Below the pieces are notes generated by a model. The model saw only the letters and a program-made list of their open reading frames with translations, was not told the origin of the DNA and did not search any database. DNA of 64,000 nt, taken from positions 62,001 to 126,000 of the forward strand of contig JAFCMP010000515.1 in assembly GCA_017506865.1 (NCBI GenBank), given 5' to 3'. Made by a program: the position numbers and the translations under genes. Shown piece after piece: positions 1 to 10,200 of this stretch. The stretch comes from Tribonema minus (taxonomy: Eukaryota > Sar > Xanthophyceae > Tribonematales > Tribonemataceae). Positions within the stretch are counted from its first letter, which is position 1. Each line of letters starts with the position of its first letter.

Positions 1-174
1 AAAGCTCTCAAGGGCATCGCCCTGGCGCGCTTACGCTCGGCACTGTCGGCAGCGCTCCACATGGCGTACTCTGGCCGTGTCATGACACACATGGCAGAAT
101 CCAGGGGGGGGGGGCACATGGAGGAGGACGTAGGGGAGGACCCCGAGATGCCATTTGGCGGCGGCGGCGTTTGA
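1..174 (+). CDS. 3' end of an unrecognised gene, 5' part outside window
   Basis: Frame 1 is open from the first base to a TGA at 172-174, giving the last 57 residues of a protein that starts to the left. The tail runs KALKGIALARLRSAL, then an MxYSGR stretch, a Gly/Glu-rich segment and the ending DPEMPFGGGGV. The acidic, Met-Pro-Phe-Gly-rich ending looks like a disordered C-terminus. I do not recognise the family. Codon use (GC-rich third positions) matches the real exons of the window, which argues for coding over chance. The fragment could be the end of a final exon. Confidence 0.4.
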   Translation, partial: KALKGIALARLRSALSAALHMAYSGRVMTHMAESRGGGHMEEDVGEDPEMPFGGGGV

Positions 175-920
175 GTGGTTGTCGTTGCGACACTTTCAGA
201 CTGTCATACGACATGTAGATTCCTTACAGCTAGATGCCAATCATCTGGGCTTTTTCGCGCCCTGAGCGAGAATTAATAAAAAGTACTTCCTTTACATCAT
301 ACCAGTGATCCTTGGTCGCCTGAGATGCGAGCTGTGTTTTGATGCCAGTGCAGGGATGACAATCATACGTTATCCTTTCTTTGCACATGTGCAAGGATGG
401 CATCCACCTGACCCAGCGCGTTTGGGGTCGAGGATGCCCACAAGTCCAGCTAGACGTCAACATCGTTGTGAGGACTCATAAAAAAGTTAATGTACCATAC
501 CAAATGAAATCAATGCACTAAACCATATGCGCATCAGCAGTGCCCTATGACAGCCAGCATTTGGAATGCGCATCAGCAGTTAGCTGTGACAGCCAGCAGT
601 TGGAGTTTCAGACACTCAGCATTGGTGACATGGCTGGCATTCAAGTGCCCAAAGCTTGCCTTCATCGCGCAACGAAGGGCAGTACGCTCTACTCAACGCA
701 GTCCAAGTGCTGCAAGGTGGGGGGGTACAGCACAAACTCAAGGTACACGCTCACAGTTCCAGCCGCAATCATGCGCACCAAACGCTATGCATACACGCAC
801 ATCAATCAGTGCAGTCAACAAGACTGTAGGTGCATTGAACTTTGAGCTTTGTATGCCGCTGTGTGTATATTGATGTATGTGTGATGTGGTGCATGTCGTT
901 ACACGCAGATACGGATGCTA
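175..920. other. Intergenic region between two convergent 3' ends
   Basis: This stretch holds the 3' flanks of the left-edge gene and of the minus-strand gene ending at 921. It is AT-richer than the exons. The open frames here (540-873) overlap each other and resemble no family. The only structure I see is a two-copy direct repeat at 528-606. Confidence 0.5.
528..606. repeat. Two imperfect 39-bp tandem copies
   Basis: The copies start at 528 and 567 and both begin TGCGCATCAGCAGT. Both also contain GACAGCCAGCA followed by TTGGA. They differ at several internal bases, so the duplication is not recent. It lies in non-coding sequence. Confidence 0.75.
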
Positions 921-1874
921 TCAGTACAATATGAGCCCGACTAGCTCATCAACGCCAGCAAGCACGTCTGCTAAGTTTGTACTCATGCTTGCCTGACGCA
1001 TGGAGTTCGCCTTTGTCCACACAGCATCGTAGCTCTCCTCAATGGATTTGCACACCCCCTTTGCCTTCTTGTGCCTCTGGTCCTCCAGCGGGGCCAGCTG
1101 GGCCAGGCGTCGGCACGTCTCTGCAAACGCATCCGGCTGCAGCGCCTTGGAATTCACAATGATGGCCGCCGCCGCAGCCCTGTCTCCCGATGCCAGCGCT
1201 GCAGCCTTGGTGAGCGCTGAACGTGCCACTTTGAGGTCGACAACGGCGTCGAGCATGTCGCTCTTGTCCCCCTCGTAAGTGATGTACCCGCTTTCCGCGA
1301 CAGGGCCACGGGTGACGATGCGGCCGTCCGACAGCAGCACTTGGTCGTTCTGGCTCCCGTCATCAAATATGAATGATCCAATCGCTCGCAGCCCCAGGAC
1401 ACCGACAAGTCCAATCTGGGCGAAGCTGAGAATCTGTTGCCGATTTAATCCTCCGCTGGTGTCGCCAATCTCCTCATCGTACGACTGCCGAAGCATGTCG
1501 AAAAATGCGTTGCTGTTACTGCTGTTGGCAGTAGTTCTTGCACGTCTTGCTCGATTGCGCTTCCTGGTCTCTCGCTGCTGCATGTCCTCTTCGAGGTCGT
1601 CGTAGGGATCGTCGCGGCGTCGCCTATCCTGCGATCTGCGGCCAGTCGTACGCTCATCTCTTGCTTGCGTGTCGTAGCCATCGTCTATCTCCATATCATA
1701 GTCGTCGTAGCGCGCCCGTAGCTGCCAGCTGCGACTGGAATGACCCGCGGCTCTACTGCAACTGCTACGTGTGGTGCTCGGAAGCGGCGCTGGCGCCCGG
1801 TGCACGAATGCGCACGATGAACCCGCCAGCAGCAGCCACGGGCAAGTCGCCATCAGCAACCTCGGCAGGCGCAT
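921..1874 (-). CDS. Unknown single-exon protein with plastid-type presequence and one membrane segment
   Basis: An intronless frame of 317 residues. The N-terminus (about residues 1-22) is hydrophobic and signal-peptide-like, followed by AFVHRAP and a Ser/Arg-rich, acid-poor stretch to about residue 50. This is the layout of a bipartite presequence for a complex plastid. Residues about 55-115 are highly charged (Asp/Glu/Arg-rich, probably disordered). A hydrophobic helix follows near residues 148-168 (FAQIGLVGVLGLRAIGSFIF). The C-terminal 140 residues look helical and soluble. I recognise no family. It is divergent from chorismate mutase, the two start codons being about 120 bp apart. Inference: a plastid membrane protein of unknown function. 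A second Met at residue 8 could be the true start. Confidence 0.7.
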   Translation of the reverse strand: MRLPRLLMATCPWLLLAGSSCAFVHRAPAPLPSTTRSSCSRAAGHSSRSWQLRARYDDYDMEIDDGYDTQARDERTTGRRSQDRRRRDDPYDDLEEDMQQRETRKRNRARRARTTANSSNSNAFFDMLRQSYDEEIGDTSGGLNRQQILSFAQIGLVGVLGLRAIGSFIFDDGSQNDQVLLSDGRIVTRGPVAESGYITYEGDKSDMLDAVVDLKVARSALTKAAALASGDRAAAAAIIVNSKALQPDAFAETCRRLAQLAPLEDQRHKKAKGVCKSIEESYDAVWTKANSMRQASMSTNLADVLAGVDELVGLILY

Positions 1875-1997
1875 ACTTGTGTCCGGGTGTGCTTACAGAG
1901 CAGAGCGGTGTGCACACGAAACTAGACTTCAAGTGCGAATGTTCAACTGTGTGGGAACAGGAGGTGCACACGGTGCAGCACACACCGTGTTGCAGCC
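1875..1997. promoter_or_regulatory. Short bidirectional promoter region
   Basis: Only 123 bp separate the start codon of the minus-strand unknown gene (1874) from the first possible start of chorismate mutase (1998). Both promoters and both 5' leaders must share or overlap this interval. I see no clear TATA box. Confidence 0.5.
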
Positions 1998-3104
1998 ATG
2001 GTGGCGCTGCAGTCAGTGTGCTGTCGTTGCATCATGACGGCAGCTTGCCTTGCGGCTGCTGCTGCCACGGCCAGGCCAGCCACTGCGACAGCTTTCACTG
2101 CCACCACCGCGAGCTTGCCGTGGCGACGAGGACCATGGCGAGCCCTTGTGGGCAGAGAGGCAGGAGCGCAGCGTCGTAACAGCGGAGCCCGCAAGCGATA
2201 CCCAGGGTTGCCTAGTTTGCCGGCACACATGACTCTACAGGACACGCAGCAGCAGGTGCCCACGGGTGTGCCTCTCACCTCGCAGGTGAAAACCAAGGAC
2301 CTCTTGAGCCTGGACAGTATCAGGGGCAGCCTCATCAGGCAGGAGGAGACCATTATTTTTGCACTGATCGAGCGAGCAGCCTTCAGACAAAACCTTTCCA
2401 TCTACACCGACAAGACCATGCGGCTGCACCGGCAGGGCAGCAACACGGTGTTCGACCGCGACGCCACCTTCGTCGAGTACGTGCTGTGCGAAACGGAAAA
2501 GGTGCACGCACGCGTCCGGCGCTACATGTCTCCAGAGGAGCTCCCCTTCTTTCCTGGCTTCCTGCCAGCGCCGCTGCTGCCGCCCCTCGACTTCCCTCAA
2601 ATACTGGCGCCGAACAGCGTCAACATCAACGACACCCTGCTCAAGCGCTATGTCGCAGAGGTCGTCCCGGCAATCTGCGGCGCTGGCGACGATGAGCAGC
2701 ACGGCAGCAGCGTGCTCTGTGACATCAACGCGCTGCAGGCACTGAGCCGCCGCGTTCACTTTGGCAAGTTTGTCGCGGAGAGCAAGTTTCAGGAAGATGG
2801 CGACCTTTACCGCAACCTCTGCAGCGAAGGGAACGCGCGAGGCGTGAATGAGTTGCTCACCAACAAAGCAGTGGAGAAGAAGGTGATAGAGAGGGCCCTC
2901 AACAAGGCGACTGCTTACGCGCAGGAGATCACATGGGAAGGGGCGGCGGGGTCTCGCTTTAAGGTGCGGCCCGAGGCGATCAGCGCCATATATAAGGACA
3001 TCATTATTCCACTCACCAAGGACGTGGAGATTTTGTACCTGTTCCAGCGGACAGGGTACACGTGTCCATCGCTGGCAGGCATCCATGACAGCGAGGGACA
3101 ATGA
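1998..3104 (+). CDS. CM: Chorismate mutase, probably plastid-targeted
   Basis: Converts chorismate to prephenate, the first committed step toward phenylalanine and tyrosine. Intronless, 368 residues. The N-terminal 75-80 residues form a presequence: a hydrophobic Ala-rich run, then ATATAFTATT and a basic stretch. The catalytic part starts near MTLQDTQQQ (2230). It shows the eukaryotic AroQ-type chorismate mutase signature throughout: LDSIRGSLIRQEETIIF, ERAAFRQN, ETEKVHARVRRY, PEELPFFP, NSVNIND, CDINALQALSRRVHFGKFVAESKFQ, and IPLTKDVEILYLFQR at the C-terminus. These include the conserved Arg, Lys and Glu positions of the active site and the usual C-terminal helix. Met-13 (2034) is an alternative start that gives a cleaner signal-peptide-like beginning. 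Confidence 0.93.
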   Translation: MVALQSVCCRCIMTAACLAAAAATARPATATAFTATTASLPWRRGPWRALVGREAGAQRRNSGARKRYPGLPSLPAHMTLQDTQQQVPTGVPLTSQVKTKDLLSLDSIRGSLIRQEETIIFALIERAAFRQNLSIYTDKTMRLHRQGSNTVFDRDATFVEYVLCETEKVHARVRRYMSPEELPFFPGFLPAPLLPPLDFPQILAPNSVNINDTLLKRYVAEVVPAICGAGDDEQHGSSVLCDINALQALSRRVHFGKFVAESKFQEDGDLYRNLCSEGNARGVNELLTNKAVEKKVIERALNKATAYAQEITWEGAAGSRFKVRPEAISAIYKDIIIPLTKDVEILYLFQRTGYTCPSLAGIHDSEGQ

Positions 3105-4235
3105 CGCCTTGCGTCTGTCCTTAATTTATTGTTTATGTGCTGTGCTTAAGCTCAGCTGTGTGCATAATTTACTGCCATTGCTCGTTGCTCAACTGCCTTG
3201 ATTGCTGTCAGCGTCTTCTGCACAAACTCTCATCCTGCACCCTGGCAGCGCCTGAGCTGGGGCATGCAAGTAAGTCATGCTGCTGAAGTAGTGAAAAATC
3301 TGACTGTGCAGTTGCAGCAACACGTGTTTTCACAGCGACAACACGCTGGTGCACAGCACAAGTGCCTTGGATATCGGATGTCACGTACATTGTGAAGTAA
3401 GATGGTGTAAACATTTCCTGTATGATTCGTACAGGCGCATGTAGCTTGCTGCGGAAACGCTTGTGTGCCATATGTGTCATGACATCCCAAGTGGTATGAC
3501 TGGCTTACATGTACTCGCGCCCAGGAGCGGTTCTGGAGGTGCATTGGAGATCCGTGATGCAGCATGCAGCTGTGCATTGTGGCCAGCTGAGAGCACATCA
3601 GCATGACCATGTAGGTTGCATGGGCATTCAGCACTCGCGTGACAACAAGGTCCAGAACCCGACGAAATAGGACCCCAGTTCCAGAGCATTGTTGTATAGT
3701 TGCAAAGCTTGCAGCTGCTGTGAGGTTGCGTTGACAAAGCTGTTGCTCCCAGCATGTAAAAACCTACAGGTTGAGATTTGCTGAGAGTGTCTTCTGCGTT
3801 CGGAGGCGAAGAAATCATTGTGTGCATCAAATTTGGTCACCATACAGGTTCTTGCCAGCATTACTTTTCGTACGTGCGCAGTTGTGGTGCTCAGTGACCC
3901 AACCTGCAGGCTCCTGCTTCGTACAACAGCAGATGTTGTCCCTATACGATATTGGTGCGCGATGAAAACACCTTGCAACCAGCAACAGCCAATGCCTGAA
4001 GCAGGTCAATCCGCCTTTTGGGTGGTCTGCTGAAGACACATTTCGGTTCAGTCAGTCAGCGTGCATTTGTTCAGTTCAGTCAACTCGTGTGTTGCTGCAT
4101 GCAAGGCACTTGCGGTGATGAGATGTCAAGAAGGCACAGCAGGTTAATACAGCGTAGAGGTGTGATAGGGTGTCTGCGAGGTGCACGTTGTCATCCCAAG
4201 CAACTTGCCATTCCTATGCACAGTTGTCCTCTGGT
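3105..4235. other. Intergenic region between convergent 3' ends (chorismate mutase and MOR1)
   Basis: No frame here resembles a protein family and no splice chain could be built. It presumably holds both 3' UTRs. A TGTAA motif at 3406-3410 (+) could be a distal poly(A) signal for chorismate mutase, but this is weak. Confidence 0.45.
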
Positions 4236-7200
4236 TCATTTCCTCTGTGCCTTCTTCAACGCCTCCATGCGCTCTCTAAATGCTGCAACAGTGCCCCCGC
4301 TGCCAGCACCGCCGCCAGCGGTTGGTATGCTGGACGGCACCGCAAGACAGGACGCAGGCCTTGCAGAACCCACTCCAGACACCACGCTGGGCACACCATT
4401 TGAAATGGACGATTGCGTCGGCTGCAGCGGTATGCGCGACTCCAAGCCGACACCACCAGAGCTGGCAGGCAGTCCAGCAGTGCCTCCCCTCAGCTTGAGC
4501 CTGATGTTCTGCAGCGCGTCGCGCGTGGCAGCGGCGTCGCGCGGCGGCCCGCTGGACATGACAAGCGGCACATGCCCACCGTCAGGCAGCGGCAGCGATG
4601 TGGAGGCTTGGGGGCCACGGACGGGCAAGGTCGCAGACAGAAGCCTGTCACTAGAGGGTGACGCGCTGTGTCCAGACGTCTGCACGCGCAGCCTGAGGCG
4701 TTCTTGCAGGTATTGCAGGGACTTGTTGTCTGCGGCTGCGGCCGCAGCTGCCGCCGTTGGCTGCTGCTGGTGTGCGTGCGCGACGGGCGAAGTGTTCCTC
4801 GAAGTTCCAGCAGAGGCCCCACCTGCCGCGGCTGAGGTGTTGACGTGCAGGCCCGCCATTTGGCATTGCACATAGGCCTGGAGTGACGGCAGCAAATACG
4901 ATCAACTGGCGTCAGTGTCTAGTAACTCAGCTGTTTGAGTTGCTGGACTGCAGGATACCCACTTGATGACCGTGCTCGGCATGATTGATGATAACGGCGG
5001 CATTGTGCCATCGTGATTAGGGTGCAGCACGCCAGTGATCAGACTTTATCGGCACAAAATCAAGGTTGTCATCGTGCAGTAGCTATGCCAAACGGTGCCT
5101 GCAGCACCAGCAAATAAGCTGCCTGAAAGTACAAGCCATGCAAGTTGATGACTTGCTTGTTTACAAGCTGTGATGGTAGTTGCAAGAGGGATAAAGTTGT
5201 GGTGGCACACCATTTACGCCACCACAGGATGATGTCACCTCAGCGAATACATGTAACCATGGCCCTCAAGGGGGAGTTCAAGCGGAAATCACAATACTTG
5301 GTGCTGCCTGTGCCTTGCCTGCAGCCCAAGAGAGCATCGCTGCTCATCAGTACTCCCACATCTGGCACAGTACGCGCAGGCATTACCTGGAAAGCAGGTG
5401 GCATGTAGCGCATGCGCTTGTCCAGCTGTGCCTCTGGGTGCGCCTCTTGAAACTGGAACAGCTCCTGCAGCAAACAAATGGCACATAGGTGCATGCGCAC
5501 GTTGATCAATATATGACGTTTGCAATGGTCATGTAACCATATGGCGTTGTGCTATAAGAGGAACACTTGGATATACAAATTGCTGGTAATGCTGCAACAC
5601 ACCAAGGCCATGAAAGAGCAGCAGAGCATCTGGCAACATGAGTAGGCCACATTACAGCAAGCACGCACTTAGACTGAGACGTTCAAGCAGATTCCTGCAT
5701 GAACGGTCCATGCTACTCCCATAAGACAAAGATCATATCATGGTGTGCTTTGCATTGCTGCGACAGCTGTATTGGGACATCAGGTGTCCCCAGTGCTGTA
5801 AACAGAGCAAACCCAGGGGAAGCATACACTCCAGACCTGGGAGGTGTCAGGGTCCTTAGTCTGGCATGCCATGAACATATCAGCACCCCAAACAGTTGGA
5901 AAAGTGTTGCGCAAGCCTGTGTTGCAAGCCTGTGTGTAATCAACAGCACAAAACAAAACTGTCTGCTGCAGCTCCAGGCGTAGGCGGCTCGTGGTCTACC
6001 ACTGCAGAGCTGTGGCATGTCACTTAACTTTAGCTCAGTGCTCCTCACAAAGCAAGCTGCTGTGGTGCACATATGAGGTCATGCACATTTGCCACAAAGG
6101 CTGCACGCACAAACTGTTGCGGCGAATGGTGCAACCGCGCAGAGAGGCATGAGATGAGGAGAGTCACACACCTTGATGGCACTGGCAGCCGCTGAAGGGC
6201 TGTGTCCTGCCCGCCAGATGTTGTGCAATAGTGCGCCTTGTTGTTCGTACAGCCCATCTGAGAAGAAGTGCAGGCATCGCAGCAAAGAGCATGAGTCCGT
6301 GAGCAGCGAGCATGGGTGTACATCTAGCTTGCTTGAAGATGAAAAATTCAAGTTGTACACTTGGCGCTGCACTTCTTTAAAGCGTACTTCAAAACACTCA
6401 AGGGCGACATGGCATTGATGCTGCTTGGGGGTGTTGGGGTGAAGCAAAGCGACAAGCATACATCAGGAAGTACAGATACGCAATGGCGGAGCAATACATT
6501 GATGTGTTTACTCCGAGCATGACGAAAGTTCGCTGCGTGGTGTGTGTGTGCTCCACCATGCAAACCTGCTTTGCTGGTGTCAAAGCTGCTGCAATTGGGC
6601 TGGGTGCTAGGTGCTGCCAGGCATGCCAATACACGAAACATGGATGGTGAAGCATACATAGCCCATATTTAAAAGCGCAAGTGGCAACAGTTCCATCATT
6701 CGCCCCTACCCTGCGCACACGCGCATGCATTCATTTCTTGAAAGAAAATACATGGCCTGCCCATCCTTTTACACCGCACCTGGCGCATCACTGAGTGCCG
6801 CCTGCAGCTGCTGCCTGAGCTGACCAGTGCCACCACCGAGGCGCGTCTCCCAATCCACCACCATGAAACTGTCAGGCGGCAGTTTCGCCAGGCGCATGGG
6901 CAGCTCAACGGCTGCGGCGCTGCGTGACGTCGCCAGTGCGTGCCACAGATCCACCACGGCGTCTACCACTGGTGGTGTTGAGCCGGAGTCAATGGCCGTG
7001 GGCGCATTGCGCGCAAGGAAGTGCGCAAGCGGCGGCACCAGCAGGTCAAGGTCGAGGGTGCTGCGGAGCAGAGGAAGGAAGCAGACTTTGGGTTAGGGTT
7101 AGGGTTAGACAGAATCTTACAGCGCTTTCAATTTTGACGGAGTATGATACCTACATACCCTACTTGCATGTGCATGCATACCTACACAGGTTTCTCCATT

Positions 7201-10200
7201 CTGGGAGTTTCTCCTGTTAGTCCACCACTGCATGTTCCAGCACCAGTCCGGTACTGTTCCGCCCCTGACTCAGGGCTATTTCTCCGCTTGCACAAGCACC
7301 TGCACAATCATCACTTCTTTGCAACTTCAGCCTGCCCTGGTCTAGTGCTGTTCTGCACTTTGCATTGGATCCACCTTCGGTGTCCTACTCTGTCACGGTG
7401 TTTAGTTTCGTCAAATTTAGCTATAGCACAGACAGCAACCTAGATGCACTCATGCTCATATAATACGGCATGGGTGACAGATGGCTTCAAGTCAATCACC
7501 AAATCTGGGCTAGACACTATGACAGCATCTGCTCATAGTGTGCCCACAGCACAGCAGCACGGTTGTTGAGAAGCACCATGGGCACCTCAGCCACTTTTGG
7601 CTGCAGCAGAAGTACAAACATCCACTCACAAATGATTGCTACACCCTTGTCTTCACCACAAATGCAGTCTAACGTCCTCACAGCACACCGTAAGCACAGT
7701 AGCGCGACCATTGCAAGACCACGGTACTGTTCTAGCACTGACCTGAATGCATCCGGGCGCTTCTTCTCCATGTTGATCAGCCTCAGCAGGAGCTTCGCGT
7801 AGACCTTGGAGGGCTTCAGCTGATTGGCCGACTCCACTGCTCCACGCGCGTGCACGCGTGCAAGCAGCTCCACCACCGCTGACAGTGCCACACTAGCATC
7901 ACAAGACTCCGCAGCTGCGGCGTGCCGAGGGAGGGTGAGCGTAAGCGTTTGATCATGATGATGCAGGCGCACGTGACAGTTGCAGAGGCAATGAGCCATT
8001 CGATTGCCATGACGGATACATTGAGCACAGGCGCTACCCATGATCAGGTTTCAATGCGGCATAATTAAAACAGGTATTGACTCTGACAGTGTGCTGTGTC
8101 CTACACATGATGGCTTCGACTTAGTGTGCCATGTCCCGCATGCCATGCCATTAACACAGCACCTGAATGCGTACAGGTACTCCTGCGACTTGACATACAA
8201 ACTGACATGACGTTTGCACAGCCAGCTCGTGAGGCCTAGCCTCACACACAGAATTAATTGTGTGTGCGCCCCATCCATCACCACAGGATTGCCTAGCATT
8301 TTGCAGCAAGCAAAAAGTGGCAGCGCTCACCCGCAATGGCCAGCTTGTTCATGGCGCGGTGAACCTGCAGCGCCACCTCCTTGTACGGACCCGCGGCCGT
8401 CATCGGCCCCGGGCTGGTGCTGCCCTCATGCGCGCCTGTGTGCCCACCGCTCAGCCTCTCGTCAGCCAGGCGCGGACACACGACTTGCAGCAGCTGCCTG
8501 AGCAGGTGCGGCGCCAGGCAGTAGCCGCCCACAAAGACGCCTGGCATCTCGCGCACGACCGCCATCAGGGCGGCGAGCACTGTGGAGAGTAGGTTGAGGT
8601 CGATGGCGCCTGCGCCGGACCCTGGCGTCTGCGCGTTGATGGCATCTCGCTCGTCCTGCAGCGGCGAGTGGCAGAGAAGACAGCGGGATGGATTGATGAG
8701 CACGTAAGGCTGTGTGCTACTGCTGTTGCTGCTGCTGCTGGCAGTGGACGAGTGCGGGTGACCTGATGGCTACCTGTGATGCATGAACTGAGCTGCTGCT
8801 TACAGCTCAAGGTGAAATATGCGCGCATTGGACAATAGTAAGCCTGCTTCAGAAGCCTACATATGATACTGGTGCACCTGGCTAAAGTACTGGCATCCTG
8901 GGACAGCAGCAAGACCCGGACGGGAACATGTTGATTTAACGACGCCCAACTGCATCTGCATGCTGCCAGGAAGACGCATGAGTGTAGCAATGAGCACATC
9001 GACCTCAAACATGATGCAATGCGCACCACACTTTGGTGACCATCACGGCAGAAACCGTTTCCAACGACACCGATCACCGCATTGAGGCTGCACTTTTACT
9101 TCAAGTCACTTGCTTGATCACGTGACAGCAGCGCTCGCTGAGTAGGCGCAAGCTGACCTGAGCAGGGGCGCACACAAAGGACACCTCCAGGCACTGCACC
9201 AGGCGCTCCAGCACCACATGCGCATGCAGGCTGCTGCTGAGCTGCTGCCGCTGCGCCTGCGTCGCCGCCGTCGCCATGTTGTACACGGCCTTGATGGTGT
9301 CCTTGGCAGCCACGTACGCAGACTTGGTGTCCTTGATAGGGTGCTTCAGGCACACCAGCGCCTCCAGCTTGCCGCACATGGCCAGCACCTCTCTGTCCAC
9401 GTCGCTCTCCGCCATGGGCTTGGCGCGCAGCACCCCACTGCCAGTCCTGGGCAGGCTGCCAGAGCCAGCAGAGTAGGAGCTGCTGTGGCGCCGCGGCGGG
9501 GATGGCGTCTTGATGGCCACAGCTGATGGGTCGGCAGGGTGGGGGGCGGCGGTGGCTTTGGCGCGAACGGGCGACAGGAGGGGCACTTCCAGTGCGCTGT
9601 CGTTGAACTTGAAGGGCCTGCAAGTTGAAGTGGTGGTGCGCCAGTCAGGCATCAGGTGTCGTGTACTAGCGTACCTACTACAATGGACTGAGCTCATGGG
9701 TCAGAGTCAACAAGGTGGAGAGCGGCAGCACCCGCACACAAACATGGGTGGTACATGTAAATACTTCAAAGGACAAACTTCAAGAGACATCCTGAAGTGC
9801 ATCCACCTTCAAGACATACACCTGACCCTAAGTACACTGCACTGCGTCTTACTTCCCACAATTTCTGTATCATCGCAACTCAGCGCGAAGTGGTGGCAAA
9901 ACTCTAGGTGATTACACACCAAAGGCATTTAGCTCAATCTCAATGCAATACATACATATACATGTTTTGCTCACCCATCAAAGTCGGCGTTGTCATCGTC
10001 CACCATGGTCATAGCACCAGCGCCATGGGCGTGTTCACTGCTGATGTCCACACACAAGCTGGGGTCGAGCTCCAGGTGAAGCTTGCCAAGGCTGGCGCGC
10101 CGTAGCAGGCTCATCTCATCCCCGTCCTACAGCGGCATGGCAGCAGGGAGATCTCTTTCAGCTACAACTGTTTCAGTTACAAGACTGTACAAGACGTGTG

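Noticed and set aside
2235-3101. 288-residue open frame antisense to chorismate mutase
   Set aside because: It is the reverse-strand shadow of a GC-rich coding sequence; the plus strand matches chorismate mutase along its whole length.
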